The notes under the pieces: generated by a model
What the model saw: only the letters and a program-made list of their open reading frames with translations
Databases searched by the model: none
What the model was told of the DNA's origin: nothing
Part shown: one piece after another, positions 17,534 through 25,255 of the stretch
How the letters are laid out: every line of letters begins with the position of its first letter
How positions within the stretch are numbered: the stretch's first letter is position 1
Program-made: the position numbers and the translations under genes
From: Dyadobacter beijingensis DSM 21582
GTDB taxonomy: Bacteria > Bacteroidota > Bacteroidia > Cytophagales > Spirosomataceae
Assembly (NCBI RefSeq): GCF_000382205.1
Contig: NZ_KB907787.1
Location: 287,176 to 351,175, forward strand
Reading direction: 5' to 3'
DNA length: 64,000 bases

Positions 17534-17561
17534 TGTTACCCCAATGTTAACCCTATGTTAC
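17534..17561 (-). promoter_or_regulatory. Pho-box-like array: three 11-bp-phased direct repeats
   Basis: On the minus strand the hexamers GTAACA, TTAACA and GTAACA recur at an exact 11-bp period (plus-strand positions 17534, 17545, 17556) with five-base G-rich spacers. An 11-bp period of TTAACA-like hexamers is the pattern of PhoB/PhoP boxes. The array sits 9 bp from the -7 box, the geometry of promoters where PhoB replaces the upstream element. The assignment to PhoB is inference. Confidence 0.55.
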
Positions 17562-17606
17562 GCGTCAATTATTTAAAAATTGTACTTTTACTTAAAAATC
17601 AGCCGC

Positions 17607-19100
17607 TTACTCAACGATTCCTTGTCCTTTTTCGGTATTGAAATCATCAAGGTCGTGCACGAAACCGTTGATGACGGCATACTTGACCTTACCGGCCTTT
17701 TTGAGGATAAATGTGGCCGTATTGCCCAATCCAGGTGTGCCGGACGGTGCCGTCTGACCGCTCCGCAGTATATGTAAAGGCGTCGTGGTAAAGTAAAGTC
17801 CGAGTGCCCGCGTGTTCGAATCGGCCGCCAGGCGCACGTAGGTGTAACCTTCCTTCAGGAGGTTCAATGCATTGAGTTTGCTGATCTCGCTCACATTCCT
17901 GAAGGCGGTAGGATATACTTTCCCTTTCTCGATCGTCAGGCCCGTAGCGTCTACTTCCTGGCTGCCGAATTGGGGGTGTAAATCTCCGAAATCTTCAATT
18001 TTGCTGTAATAGAAGAACTTGGTCGCATTGGCATAACTTACCTCATTACGATTTATCCCAAGGTCCGTTGTGAATGATTTTCCGGCCTGGCGCACTGTTG
18101 CATTGCGTACGACGAGGTCGTACACCCAGCGGCCGTTTTCTGGAATATCATAATACTCCTCGCGGTTCTCTTTGGTCAGGGAGTTGTCGGCAATTTTGTC
18201 CAACGCAGACAGGATCGCCATGAAGTTGAGCTGGCGGATATACTGTTTCTCCGGATCGCCCACATAACCGCCCGATTCGATCAGGACCAGTGTAGTGCCC
18301 CATTTTTGCACATTATCGCCGAAGCCGCGCGGCTCGTGGTCGTCGGCGTAGCGGGCTACCTGGCCTGGAATATACTTTTGCAGGACCTTGTTCATCCCCA
18401 CGATCAGCTGCATCGAGCGCTGACGTACATCGTTGACGGACAGCTCGTAATCGTAGGAAGTAGCCAGGAAAGAGATCGTCGCCACTTTCGCGCTGCGGCC
18501 GGCAGAGTAGCGTGGGCTCTGGTCGTGGAGGTTGAAACCGTAATCCGGTTTCAGGCGGTCCACGAGACCTTTCAGGATTTGCGCCTCAGGCGTCTGGCGT
18601 GCGGCGGCGTCGCGGTTCATGTCGATGCCCTGGGCCGTGCGGCGCTGGTATCTTTCCGCACCGTCGGGGTTGAGCATAGGTACGAAATACAGGGTGGTAT
18701 TGTCGAGCAATTTCCTCCGGAGCTCGTCAAAACCATCGTTTTTGCCTTCGAGGAAATTGAAAATATCGAAGCTCGCCATCGTTGCGGTAGGCTCGTCGCC
18801 ATGCATTTGCGTCCATAGCAGCACTTTTTTCTTGCCATTACCGACTTTGATCATCTGAATGCCCCTTCCTTCGAAAGAATCGCCTACTTTTTCGATCTGG
18901 TACAATGCGTTGCCTTGTCGCCTGGAAATCAGCGGCAGAATGTCTTTTTGCTTGAAACGGCGCTGGGTGAGGACCGCTTCGCGGTAGGTTTCGTGAACTT
19001 TGAACAGGCGGTCGGCCAGGTCTTTGGTTTGTGCCTGGGAATCAACGGTAATCAAGGTAATGAGCAGGAAAAATAGTGGCAGAATAATTGGTCTGGTCAT
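17607..19100 (-). CDS. M14 family zinc carboxypeptidase
   Basis: The 497-residue exported peptidase has a signal peptide ending near SQA. The zinc ligands His and Glu are in QMHGDEPTA. NPDGAERYQRRTAQGIDMNRD carries the Asn-Arg substrate-carboxylate site, FNLHDQSPRY the third zinc-ligand His, and VLIESGGY the catalytic Glu. M14 enzymes remove C-terminal residues or act on peptidoglycan peptides; the precise substrate is unknown. About 170 residues follow the catalytic domain and lack a recognised sorting signal. It is transcribed away from the his operon and the two share a 280-nt upstream region. Confidence 0.88.
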   Translation of the reverse strand: MTRPIILPLFFLLITLITVDSQAQTKDLADRLFKVHETYREAVLTQRRFKQKDILPLISRRQGNALYQIEKVGDSFEGRGIQMIKVGNGKKKVLLWTQMHGDEPTATMASFDIFNFLEGKNDGFDELRRKLLDNTTLYFVPMLNPDGAERYQRRTAQGIDMNRDAAARQTPEAQILKGLVDRLKPDYGFNLHDQSPRYSAGRSAKVATISFLATSYDYELSVNDVRQRSMQLIVGMNKVLQKYIPGQVARYADDHEPRGFGDNVQKWGTTLVLIESGGYVGDPEKQYIRQLNFMAILSALDKIADNSLTKENREEYYDIPENGRWVYDLVVRNATVRQAGKSFTTDLGINRNEVSYANATKFFYYSKIEDFGDLHPQFGSQEVDATGLTIEKGKVYPTAFRNVSEISKLNALNLLKEGYTYVRLAADSNTRALGLYFTTTPLHILRSGQTAPSGTPGLGNTATFILKKAGKVKYAVINGFVHDLDDFNTEKGQGIVE

Positions 19101-19200
19101 GGTTCAGGGCCATTTGTTAACCGCAAGGTACGAAGAAATCTCTAAGCAAATTTTAATGTAATATTTACGCCCATCTTATCCTCTTATTGTAAATTTTACT

Positions 19201-19208
19201 TACATTTG
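19201..19208 (+). promoter_or_regulatory. -7 element (TACATTTG) of the his operon
   Basis: TACATTTG matches TAnnTTTG. The predicted start site (about 4-7 nt downstream) would fall at or just before the leader-peptide ATG at 19213, so the leader mRNA could be nearly leaderless. No -33 TTTG lies at the ideal distance; TTG at 19187 is closer than usual. Confidence 0.4.
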
Positions 19209-19212
19209 TGCC

Positions 19213-19275
19213 ATGTTAACAGCTGAAACATATCATTTGCATCATGGCCTTTTGGCTTTCGGACGTCTAGGGTGA
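19213..19275 (+). CDS. hisL: his operon leader peptide
   Basis: A 20-codon reading frame encodes MLTAETYHLHHGLLAFGRLG and ends in TGA. Three of four codons at 19234-19245 are His (CAT TTG CAT CAT), a density expected only for a sensor of charged tRNA-His. It lies directly upstream of a terminator and hisH. Ribosome stalling at these His codons would leave 19254-19272 free to pair with 19321-19331 and prevent the terminator. The leader role is inference from this layout, which matches classical his attenuation. The peptide itself probably has no function. Confidence 0.8.
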   Translation: MLTAETYHLHHGLLAFGRLG

Positions 19276-19355
19276 TGTGTTTTTGCAAGTAGTGTTGTAA
19301 TAAGGTTGAATACATAGTATCCCCAGAAGCCCGATTGTTAAGATCGGGCTTTTTT
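19254..19355 (+). promoter_or_regulatory. his attenuator: antiterminator and terminator
   Basis: The terminator AAGCCCGAT (19327-19335) pairs with ATCGGGCTT (19343-19351) across seven bases and ends in a T run at 19350-19355, 26 nt before hisH. The competing antiterminator pairs GGCTT (19254-19258) with AAGCC (19327-19331), and CTAGGG (19267-19272) with CCCCAG (19321-19326) with one mismatch. The antiterminator consumes the 5' arm of the terminator. Its upstream strand overlaps the end of the leader peptide, so translation past the His codons should favour termination. Confidence 0.8.
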
Positions 19356-19381
19356 GTTGTCGATTTCAAGCACAAATTGGA

Positions 19382-19969
19382 ATGAAAACCGTCATTATCA
19401 AATACAACGCAGGCAATGTGCAGTCGGTCATGTATGCGCTCGACCGCATCGGCGCGAGCTACCTATACACCGACGACGAAGCCGAAATCCGCTCCGCCGA
19501 CAAGGTAATTTTCCCGGGCGTAGGCGAGGCCAGCACCACCATGAACTATCTCCGTCATGTGGGACTCGACAAGGTGATACCGTCGCTGAAACAGCCCGTG
19601 TTCGGGACCTGCGTGGGCATGCAGCTGATGTGCCGGTTTTCCGAAGAGAACCATACCGAATGCATGGGCATTTTCGATGTGGATGTAAAGCGCTTCCCGG
19701 CGGATGCGGGCCTGAAAGTGCCGCATATGGGCTGGAATAATATTTCCAACTACCAATCGCCGCTTACCGCCGGCCTGCCCGACAATGCTTACGTGTATTT
19801 CGTACACAGCTATGCGGCACCGGTTTGCGAATATACCGTCGCGAGCTGCGATTATGCATTGCCGTTCAGCGCGATGCTGCATAAGGACAACTTTTACGCG
19901 GCCCAGTTCCACTGCGAGATCAGCGGGAATGCCGGCCAGCAAATTCTCGAAAATTTCCTCAAACTCTGA
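19382..19969 (+). CDS. hisH: imidazole glycerol phosphate synthase, glutaminase subunit
   Basis: The 195-residue class I glutamine amidotransferase supplies ammonia to HisF for formation of imidazole glycerol phosphate and AICAR. The catalytic Cys77 is in FGTCVGMQ, and the His and Glu of the triad are in AQFHCEIS, where the usual Pro is Cys. KVPHMGWN and [11 protein letters not shown] are family motifs. It is first in hisH-hisA-hisF-hisIE and is controlled by the attenuator that ends 26 nt upstream. hisG, hisD, hisC and hisB are not in this window. Confidence 0.95.
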   Translation: MKTVIIKYNAGNVQSVMYALDRIGASYLYTDDEAEIRSADKVIFPGVGEASTTMNYLRHVGLDKVIPSLKQPVFGTCVGMQLMCRFSEENHTECMGIFDVDVKRFPADAGLKVPHMGWNNISNYQSPLTAGLPDNAYVYFVHSYAAPVCEYTVASCDYALPFSAMLHKDNFYAAQFHCEISGNAGQQILENFLKL

Positions 19970-19989
19970 TAACCGCCTGCCCCGAACCC

Positions 19990-20712
19990 ATGATCCAGAT
20001 TATCCCCGCTATCGACCTGATTGAAGGCAAATGCGTACGCCTCACCCAGGGCGATTATGGTCAGAAGAAGATCTACAATGAAAACCCGCTGGAAGTAGCA
20101 TTGCAATTTGAAGATGCGGGCCTGAAAAGGCTGCATTTGGTTGACCTCGACGGTGCGAAGGCAAAAAAGGTCGTGAACTGGAAGGTACTGGAAACCATCG
20201 CATCCAAAACCTCGCTGCACGTCGATTTCGGCGGGGGCGTACAGTCGGACGACGACCTGAAAATCGTGTTCGAAAGCGGGGCGAAGCAGGTTACCGGCGG
20301 CAGCGTGGCCGTGAAGCAGCCCGATCTGTTCGAGCATTGGCTCAAAACCTACGGCGGCGAAAGGATCATTCTCGGCGCGGATGCGAAGAACGAAAAGATC
20401 GCCGTGAGCGGCTGGGAAGAAGGTACCGCGATTTGGGTGTATGATTTTGTGGAAGAATATGTGGAAAAAGGGGTGAAATACACCATTAGTACCGATGTAG
20501 CCAAGGACGGCCTGCTGCAAGGCCCTTCTTTTGATTTATATAAAAACCTGCAAGACAAATGTCCCGACCTGAACATCATCGCCAGCGGCGGCATTGCAGG
20601 CATCGAGGACGTGGAGAAATTGGCGGAAATGAATATCTACGGCGTGATTATCGGTAAAGCCATTTACGAAAACCGGATCAGCCTGACCGATTTACAGCGT
20701 TTTTCAGTTTAA
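19990..20712 (+). CDS. hisA: ProFAR isomerase (phosphoribosylformimino-5-aminoimidazole carboxamide ribotide isomerase)
   Basis: The 240-residue TIM barrel converts ProFAR to PRFAR in histidine synthesis. The N-terminal catalytic Asp lies in [20 protein letters not shown], and the second acidic residue in [15 protein letters not shown]. Phosphate-binding glycines appear in VDFGGGVQS and [13 protein letters not shown]. It lies 20 nt after hisH and 3 nt before hisF, within the operon. Length and motifs match the family. Confidence 0.95.
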   Translation: MIQIIPAIDLIEGKCVRLTQGDYGQKKIYNENPLEVALQFEDAGLKRLHLVDLDGAKAKKVVNWKVLETIASKTSLHVDFGGGVQSDDDLKIVFESGAKQVTGGSVAVKQPDLFEHWLKTYGGERIILGADAKNEKIAVSGWEEGTAIWVYDFVEEYVEKGVKYTISTDVAKDGLLQGPSFDLYKNLQDKCPDLNIIASGGIAGIEDVEKLAEMNIYGVIIGKAIYENRISLTDLQRFSV

Positions 20713-20715
20713 AAT

Positions 20716-21489
20716 ATGCTTACGAAACGAATCATTCCCTGTCTGGACGTGAAAGACGGCCGGACGGTCAAAGGGGTTAACTTTGTGAACCTGCGCGACG
20801 CGGGCGACGCCGTGGAACTAGGCGCATTATACGCCGCGCAGGGCGCCGACGAGCTGGTTTACCTCGACATTACGGCCACCGTAGACGGCCGTTCGACATT
20901 TATCGACCTCGTCCGCAGAGTAGCGCAGACCATCAATATTCCTTTTACCGTCGGCGGAGGCATTTCTTCGATCGCGGATGTGTCGGCATTACTGCACGCC
21001 GGGGCCGATAAGGTGTCGATCAACTCGGCGGCGGTGCGTCACCCGGACCTGATCAACGAGCTGTCGCTCGAATTCGGCAGTCAGTGCATTGTGGTGGCGA
21101 TCGACACGCGCTATATCGAAACGGCGAACGGCCACGAGCACATCGTGCATACGCACGGGGGCAGGAAAGCGACGGAGATTCGTTCGATCCCCTGGGCGAA
21201 GGAAGTGGAAGACCGCGGTGCGGGCGAAATCCTGCTGACCTCCATGGACACCGACGGTACCAAGGCTGGTTTCGCATTAGAACTGACTGCGACCATTTCG
21301 GGCAATGCGAACATCCCGGTGATCGCTTCGGGCGGCGCAGGCAGCGTGGAGCACTTTTATGATGTCTTTACGGCCGGAAAAGCCGATGCTGGACTGGCAG
21401 CAAGCATTTTCCATTTCCGGGAAATCGATATCCCCGATTTGAAAGAATATCTCAAAAACAAAGACCTGCCGATCCGGATGACCCGGTAG
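20716..21489 (+). CDS. hisF: imidazole glycerol phosphate synthase, cyclase subunit
   Basis: The 257-residue TIM barrel forms the synthase complex with HisH. The catalytic Asp residues lie in [18 protein letters not shown] and in [36 protein letters not shown] and VIASGGAGS are standard. The start follows the hisA stop by 3 nt, suggesting translational coupling. Confidence 0.95.
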   Translation: MLTKRIIPCLDVKDGRTVKGVNFVNLRDAGDAVELGALYAAQGADELVYLDITATVDGRSTFIDLVRRVAQTINIPFTVGGGISSIADVSALLHAGADKVSINSAAVRHPDLINELSLEFGSQCIVVAIDTRYIETANGHEHIVHTHGGRKATEIRSIPWAKEVEDRGAGEILLTSMDTDGTKAGFALELTATISGNANIPVIASGGAGSVEHFYDVFTAGKADAGLAASIFHFREIDIPDLKEYLKNKDLPIRMTR

Positions 21490-21568
21490 TGGCGCGGAAT
21501 TTATCAAATACCATTACAGGCAGGCCCGGATGCTGCGGCAAGGCGGGTGTTTAATTGACATAACCAAA

Positions 21569-22210
21569 ATGAGCGAGACGTTTTCAACCATTGACTTTAA
21601 TAAATCGGCCGACGGCCTGGTACCGGCCATTATTCAGGACGTAAATACCGGTAAAGTGCTGATGCTCGGCTACATGAATGCCGAAGCGCTGGATGTGACC
21701 AAGCAGCAGGGCACCGTTACGTTTTTCAGCCGGAGCAAGCGGCGCCTGTGGACGAAGGGCGAAACGTCGGGCAATTTCCTGTTCGTAAACGACATCGCGG
21801 CCGATTGCGACGGCGATACGGTGCTCATCAAGGCAACGCCTGCGGGGCCTGTTTGCCACACCGGCGCGGATACCTGTTTTGGGGAAAAAAATAGCCAGCC
21901 GGAAATCGCAGACACTCGTGCGGGCGAGGCTGCATTCTTAAATTACCTGCAAAAAGATGTGATCCGCGAAAGAAAACTGAACCCTTCGGACGCGTCATAC
22001 ACGAGCAGCCTTTTCAAAAAAGGAATCAATAAAATTGCGCAGAAAGTAGGGGAGGAAGCGGTAGAAGTAGTGATCGAATCGAAGGATAACGACGACGACC
22101 TTTTCAAAAACGAAGTGTCGGATTTGCTGTTCCACCTGCTCGTTTTGCTCGAACAAAAAAACATTGACTTAGATGAGGTAATTGACGTACTTCGTAGCCG
22201 TCATCAATAA
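21569..22210 (+). CDS. hisIE: bifunctional phosphoribosyl-AMP cyclohydrolase / phosphoribosyl-ATP pyrophosphatase
   Basis: The 213-residue fusion catalyses steps two and three of histidine synthesis. The HisI half (about 1-115) carries VLMLGYMNAEAL, FFSRSKRRLWTKGETSGN and Zn/Mg-binding DCDGDT with CHTGADTC. The HisE half (about 125-213) carries ASYTSSLFKKGINKIAQKVGEEAVEVVIE and NEVSDLLFHLLVLL. The ATG at 21569 (MSETFSTIDF) is preferred to one 39 nt upstream, whose translation lies in the intergenic region. The last codons run close to the next small membrane gene. Confidence 0.95.
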   Translation: MSETFSTIDFNKSADGLVPAIIQDVNTGKVLMLGYMNAEALDVTKQQGTVTFFSRSKRRLWTKGETSGNFLFVNDIAADCDGDTVLIKATPAGPVCHTGADTCFGEKNSQPEIADTRAGEAAFLNYLQKDVIRERKLNPSDASYTSSLFKKGINKIAQKVGEEAVEVVIESKDNDDDLFKNEVSDLLFHLLVLLEQKNIDLDEVIDVLRSRHQ

Positions 22211-22223
22211 AAACCAGATCAGT

Positions 22224-22559
22224 ATGAAGTTACTCCTACGTCTTGTAATCAGTACTTTGGCGATCATCGTCGCCGCTAATTTGGTGCCCGGGGTGGTAGT
22301 TGCGAGTACGGGCACGGCCATTATCGTGGCCATTGTGTTGGGTATCCTCAATACATTCCTCAAACCGATCCTGCAAATCCTCGCATTGCCTATCACGATC
22401 CTGACGCTGGGGCTGTTCTATTTCGTCGTCAATGTCTTTATCATTTACCTTGCCGCCTCGCTCGTCGACGGTTTCCGGGTCGATGGTTTCATTTCGGCGT
22501 TATTCTTTGGACTGATCGTCTCGGTAGTCTCGGCAATCCTTGGTATGTTTTTGGATTAA
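22224..22559 (+). CDS. holin_4_2-like small membrane protein (Phage_holin_4_2 family)
   Basis: The 111-residue protein has three or four membrane helices and the repeated pattern VLGILNTFLKPILQILALPITILTLGLFYFVVNVFIIYLAASL, characteristic of the Phage_holin_4_2 (YvlD-like) family. Despite the name, these proteins are common chromosomal envelope proteins and no other phage gene is near. The ATG at 22224 was chosen over one at 22182 that would overlap hisIE. It lies 13 nt after hisIE, so it may be read from the his promoter. Confidence 0.8.
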   Translation: MKLLLRLVISTLAIIVAANLVPGVVVASTGTAIIVAIVLGILNTFLKPILQILALPITILTLGLFYFVVNVFIIYLAASLVDGFRVDGFISALFFGLIVSVVSAILGMFLD

Positions 22560-22619
22560 TGTGAAAAAAGGCTGTTGTTCAGACCTAAATAGAATTCACA
22601 TGATTTGAAATATACCGCT

Positions 22620-22958
22620 ATGCTGAGTCAACTGGAAGAAATCAAGGACACCCTTTTCAAATATTTCGAAACGCGGATCGACCTTTTCAAGATTGAGACC
22701 CGTGACAAGATCGAGCGGGCCGTGGTCATGGCGCTGTACGCTGCCATTCTGCTTTGTATCGGCATTACCATCCTCATTTTGCTGGTCATATTGCTGGGTA
22801 CATTCCTTAATAAATGGCTGCACAGCGATTACCTGGGCTTTGTGATATTGCTCGGTGTTTTCCTTGTTAAACTGGCCGCCACCGTCATTTGGAAAGAAAC
22901 ATGGATCAGGCTGATCCGGAAAATAATCGTTCGTTTTGTCAGCGCGAAGGAGGAATAA
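22620..22958 (+). CDS. phage_holin_3_6-like membrane protein
   Basis: The 112-residue protein has an N-terminal amphipathic coil (LSQLEEIKDTLFKYFETRIDLFKIETRDKIERA) and two membrane helices, as in the Phage_holin_3_6/YqjE family of envelope proteins. A TTG codon at 22605 would add five residues; the ATG at 22620 is preferred. It sits in a cluster of small membrane proteins, likely acting in envelope maintenance, but no function is known. Confidence 0.75.
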   Translation: MLSQLEEIKDTLFKYFETRIDLFKIETRDKIERAVVMALYAAILLCIGITILILLVILLGTFLNKWLHSDYLGFVILLGVFLVKLAATVIWKETWIRLIRKIIVRFVSAKEE

Positions 22959-23002
22959 TGCTTTTTGGCTGCTTTATTTGGCAATAAGTTTCTCTGAATT
23001 GC

Positions 23003-23010
23003 TATTTTTG
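23003..23010 (+). promoter_or_regulatory. promoter with TTTG and TATTTTTG elements
   Basis: TATTTTTG fits TAnnTTTG, and TTTG occurs at 22977-22980, 22 bp upstream. It would drive the gene at 23057 and the coupled GGGP synthase gene. Confidence 0.45.
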
Positions 23011-23056
23011 GATTCCTTTTGAAAAAACCTCAGGGCACTATTTAAACAGATATGAA

Positions 23057-23458
23057 ATGAGTTCTTCAACAGATTCTTCCGTTAAAATCACTAAGCCGTT
23101 CTCCTCGGATACGGACAAGGACAAAGAAGGTCTGTTGCAGGACGCGGATCTGTACCGCGAAAAGCTGGAAACGCAATGGAGCGGGCTTAAACAGGAAGCT
23201 ACCGAGTACGGCAAGCAGGCGCTCGTTATCGGCGGGGTAGTGGCGACGACTTTCGTGGTCATGAACGCATTGCTGCCGAAAGGAAAGAAAAAGGAGATTT
23301 TGGTAGAGCCGGTCAAACCTGTTGAAAAGAAGGTTACCAAAATTAAAACCCAGTCTGCGGTCGGACAAGCCGTTCAAAGTTTAGCCTGGACATTGGCTGT
23401 GGGGTGGGCGCGCCAGAAGCTGAAACATTTTATTGAAGACGAACGTAAAACCGAATGA
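23057..23458 (+). CDS. small single-pass membrane protein of unknown function
   Basis: The 133-residue protein has a polar N-terminus, a central helix (QALVIGGVVATTFVVMNALLP, about 53-73), then a Lys/Glu/Val-rich stretch and a second, weaker hydrophobic segment (AVQSLAWTLAVGW). I do not recognise a named family. Its stop overlaps the next ATG (ATGA at 23455-23458), so it is translationally coupled to GGGP synthase. A structural role in the envelope is a guess from context. Confidence 0.65.
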   Translation: MSSSTDSSVKITKPFSSDTDKDKEGLLQDADLYREKLETQWSGLKQEATEYGKQALVIGGVVATTFVVMNALLPKGKKKEILVEPVKPVEKKVTKIKTQSAVGQAVQSLAWTLAVGWARQKLKHFIEDERKTE

Positions 23459-24228
23459 AAGCAGCGAAACATCAAATCGCAGACCTCCTTTCCGAACGTA
23501 AAGCAGAAAAAAGGAAATCGTTTGCTGTTCTCCTTGATCCGGATAAAATTAACCTTTCCACTTTCCCGAAATTCCTCGAATACGCGGCTGGGCACGGCGT
23601 TGACTTCTTTTTTGTAGGCGGCAGCCTCATTACCAACTACGCCATCGACCAGCTGATATCCGCCATTCACGAATATACCGACATTCCCGCGATCCTTTTC
23701 CCCGGCAGCAGCCTGCACATCGAGCCTACTGCCGATGCCATTCTGTTGCTTTCGCTGATCTCCGGCCGCAATCCCGAATTGCTCATCGGCCAGCACGTGA
23801 TCGCGGCGCCGTTGCTGAAAAGAAGTGGTATCGAAGTGCTGCCTACGGGCTATATGCTCATCGAAAGCGGCAAGCTCACGACCGTCTCATATATTAGTAA
23901 TACAACCCCGCTACCCCGCGACAAGCCGGGCATAGCGGCATGCACGGCATTGGCTGGCGAATACCTGGGCCTCAAAAACATTTTCCTCGACGCCGGCAGC
24001 GGTGCGCAGTTCCCTGTCCCAGCCGAAACCATCGCCGCCGTACGAGCGACGGTCGACACGCCGATCATCGTCGGAGGCGGCATCGATTCTTACGAAAAGG
24101 CCGATAATGCGCTGAATGCAGGCGCGGACGTGATCGTGGTCGGAAACGGTATCGAAGCCAATCCCGAATTACTACCCGAAGTGGCTGCATGCGTGCGCGC
24201 TTTCAACGAAAAGTTGCAGAGTGTTTAG
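23455..24228 (+). CDS. geranylgeranylglyceryl / heptaprenylglyceryl phosphate synthase family protein
   Basis: The 257-residue TIM-barrel prenyltransferase attaches a polyprenyl group to sn-glycerol-1-phosphate. Motifs include FAVLLDPDKI, DFFFVGGSL, ILFPGSSLHI, the GYMLIESGKLTTVSYISNT stretch, and phosphate-binding IIVGGGID and VIVVGNGIE. Bacteroidota carry group II members of this otherwise archaeal-lipid family, and their products in bacteria are not settled. ATGA overlap with the preceding membrane-protein gene implies coupling. Confidence 0.9.
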   Translation: MKAAKHQIADLLSERKAEKRKSFAVLLDPDKINLSTFPKFLEYAAGHGVDFFFVGGSLITNYAIDQLISAIHEYTDIPAILFPGSSLHIEPTADAILLLSLISGRNPELLIGQHVIAAPLLKRSGIEVLPTGYMLIESGKLTTVSYISNTTPLPRDKPGIAACTALAGEYLGLKNIFLDAGSGAQFPVPAETIAAVRATVDTPIIVGGGIDSYEKADNALNAGADVIVVGNGIEANPELLPEVAACVRAFNEKLQSV

Positions 24229-24343
24229 GGGGATCGGGAGATTTAATAGGACAAATTAAAGCGAATGAAGAATTTTCTAAGGAAATTTTAAGTTCTTGGA
24301 AAAATACAAACTCAAAATTTAGGAATATTCAATTCGATCATAT

Positions 24344-24351
24344 TACCTTTG
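24344..24351 (+). promoter_or_regulatory. -7 element (TACCTTTG) of small lipoprotein gene
   Basis: TACCTTTG matches TAnnTTTG and lies 26 nt before the ATG at 24378. TTTAG at 24318-24322 is a weak -33 candidate. Confidence 0.5.
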
Positions 24352-24377
24352 CATCGAACCTTAATTACACCCAAGAA

Positions 24378-24563
24378 ATGAAAAAATTCTTTGCATTTGC
24401 GTTTGTTGCCGGGATGGTAGCTTTCGCTGCTTGTACTAGCAAACCTGCTGACGAATCAGCTGATACTACTGCTGTAACTGTTGAAACTCCTGCAGTTGAC
24501 ACTACTGCTGCTGTTGATACTGCTGCTGCTGACACTGCTGCTGCTGATACTACTAAGAAGTAA
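24378..24563 (+). CDS. small Ala/Thr/Asp-rich lipoprotein
   Basis: The 61-residue product is MKKFFAFAFVAGMVAFAAC (lipobox ending at Cys19) followed by a low-complexity tail of DTTAA / DTAAA repeats ending in KK. The coding repeats are GCT/ACT triplets that could change length by slippage. It has its own -7 element (24344) and terminator, so it is a monocistronic, probably abundant lipoprotein. Function is unknown. Confidence 0.8.
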   Translation: MKKFFAFAFVAGMVAFAACTSKPADESADTTAVTVETPAVDTTAAVDTAAADTAAADTTKK

Positions 24564-24588
24564 TCAGACGTACAAGTCGAAAATCTTG

Positions 24589-24620
24589 AAAAGCCCTATG
24601 AAAGTAGGGCTTTTCTTTTT
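24589..24620 (+). terminator. terminator after the small lipoprotein gene
   Basis: AAAAGCCCTA (24589-24598) pairs with TAGGGCTTTT (24605-24614), followed by C and a T run. Confidence 0.85.
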
Positions 24621-24630
24621 TTATTCGGGG

Positions 24631-25245
24631 ATGAAAAACGTGTCTTTGGGTTCGTATGTGCCGGATGGGGCAGCTGACTACTGCCAGGAATTATACCGCA
24701 CCCACCGGTTTGATTTTTTCCTCTCTCGCCCGCGCCGCACACGCCTGGGCGACTTCACCGTAAAGCCCGGCATGGTCCCGCGGATCACGGTTAATGTCAA
24801 TCTTAATCCTTATAGTTTCCTCATCACGTACCTGCACGAGGTGGCGCATTACGTGGTACACACCAGGTACAAAGGCCGCGGCCGGCGCCGTGTGGCACCG
24901 CATGGTGCGGAATGGAAGCACGAGTTCCGCGAGCTGCTGCTGCCCGTCATGAACGAACATATTTTTCCCGCAGACATTCTGGTGCATTTGCTTCGTTATG
25001 CTCAAAACCCCGCCGCATCTACCGGCGGTGACCAGAAACTGTTTAATGCGCTCAGAAAATACGACGAGCAGGAATTGATAACCGGCAAAGTATGCCTTTT
25101 TCAGCTGGACGAAGGGACCAACTTCGTTTTTCAGAACAGGACATTCACCCGCGGCACCCTCCGGCGTACGCGTGTACTCTGCACGGACAAGGCCTCTCAA
25201 CGTCTTTACACGATCCCGGCCCATGCATTGGTTGAAGCATGCTGA
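24631..25245 (+). CDS. SprT-like zinc-binding domain protein
   Basis: The 204-residue protein has zinc-binding HEVAH (residues 69-73) followed by His91 in APHGAEWKHEF, the third ligand of the SprT/Spartan-like fold. No clear signal peptide is present. This SprT family is unrelated to the gliding-motility SprT (PorT). The gene begins just after the lipoprotein terminator and ends 10 nt before porU, so it probably shares a transcript with porU. Its role, peptidase or nucleic-acid-linked, is unproven. Confidence 0.85.
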   Translation: MKNVSLGSYVPDGAADYCQELYRTHRFDFFLSRPRRTRLGDFTVKPGMVPRITVNVNLNPYSFLITYLHEVAHYVVHTRYKGRGRRRVAPHGAEWKHEFRELLLPVMNEHIFPADILVHLLRYAQNPAASTGGDQKLFNALRKYDEQELITGKVCLFQLDEGTNFVFQNRTFTRGTLRRTRVLCTDKASQRLYTIPAHALVEAC

Positions 25246-25255
25246 TGTACAAAAA

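Noticed and set aside
22224..22958. Prophage remnant suggested by two holin-family proteins
   Set aside because: No other phage gene is nearby; these families are common chromosomal envelope proteins in Bacteroidota.
24631..25245. SprT-like protein as the gliding-motility protein SprT (PorT)
   Set aside because: It has an HEVAH zinc site and no beta-barrel; the shared name is coincidental.
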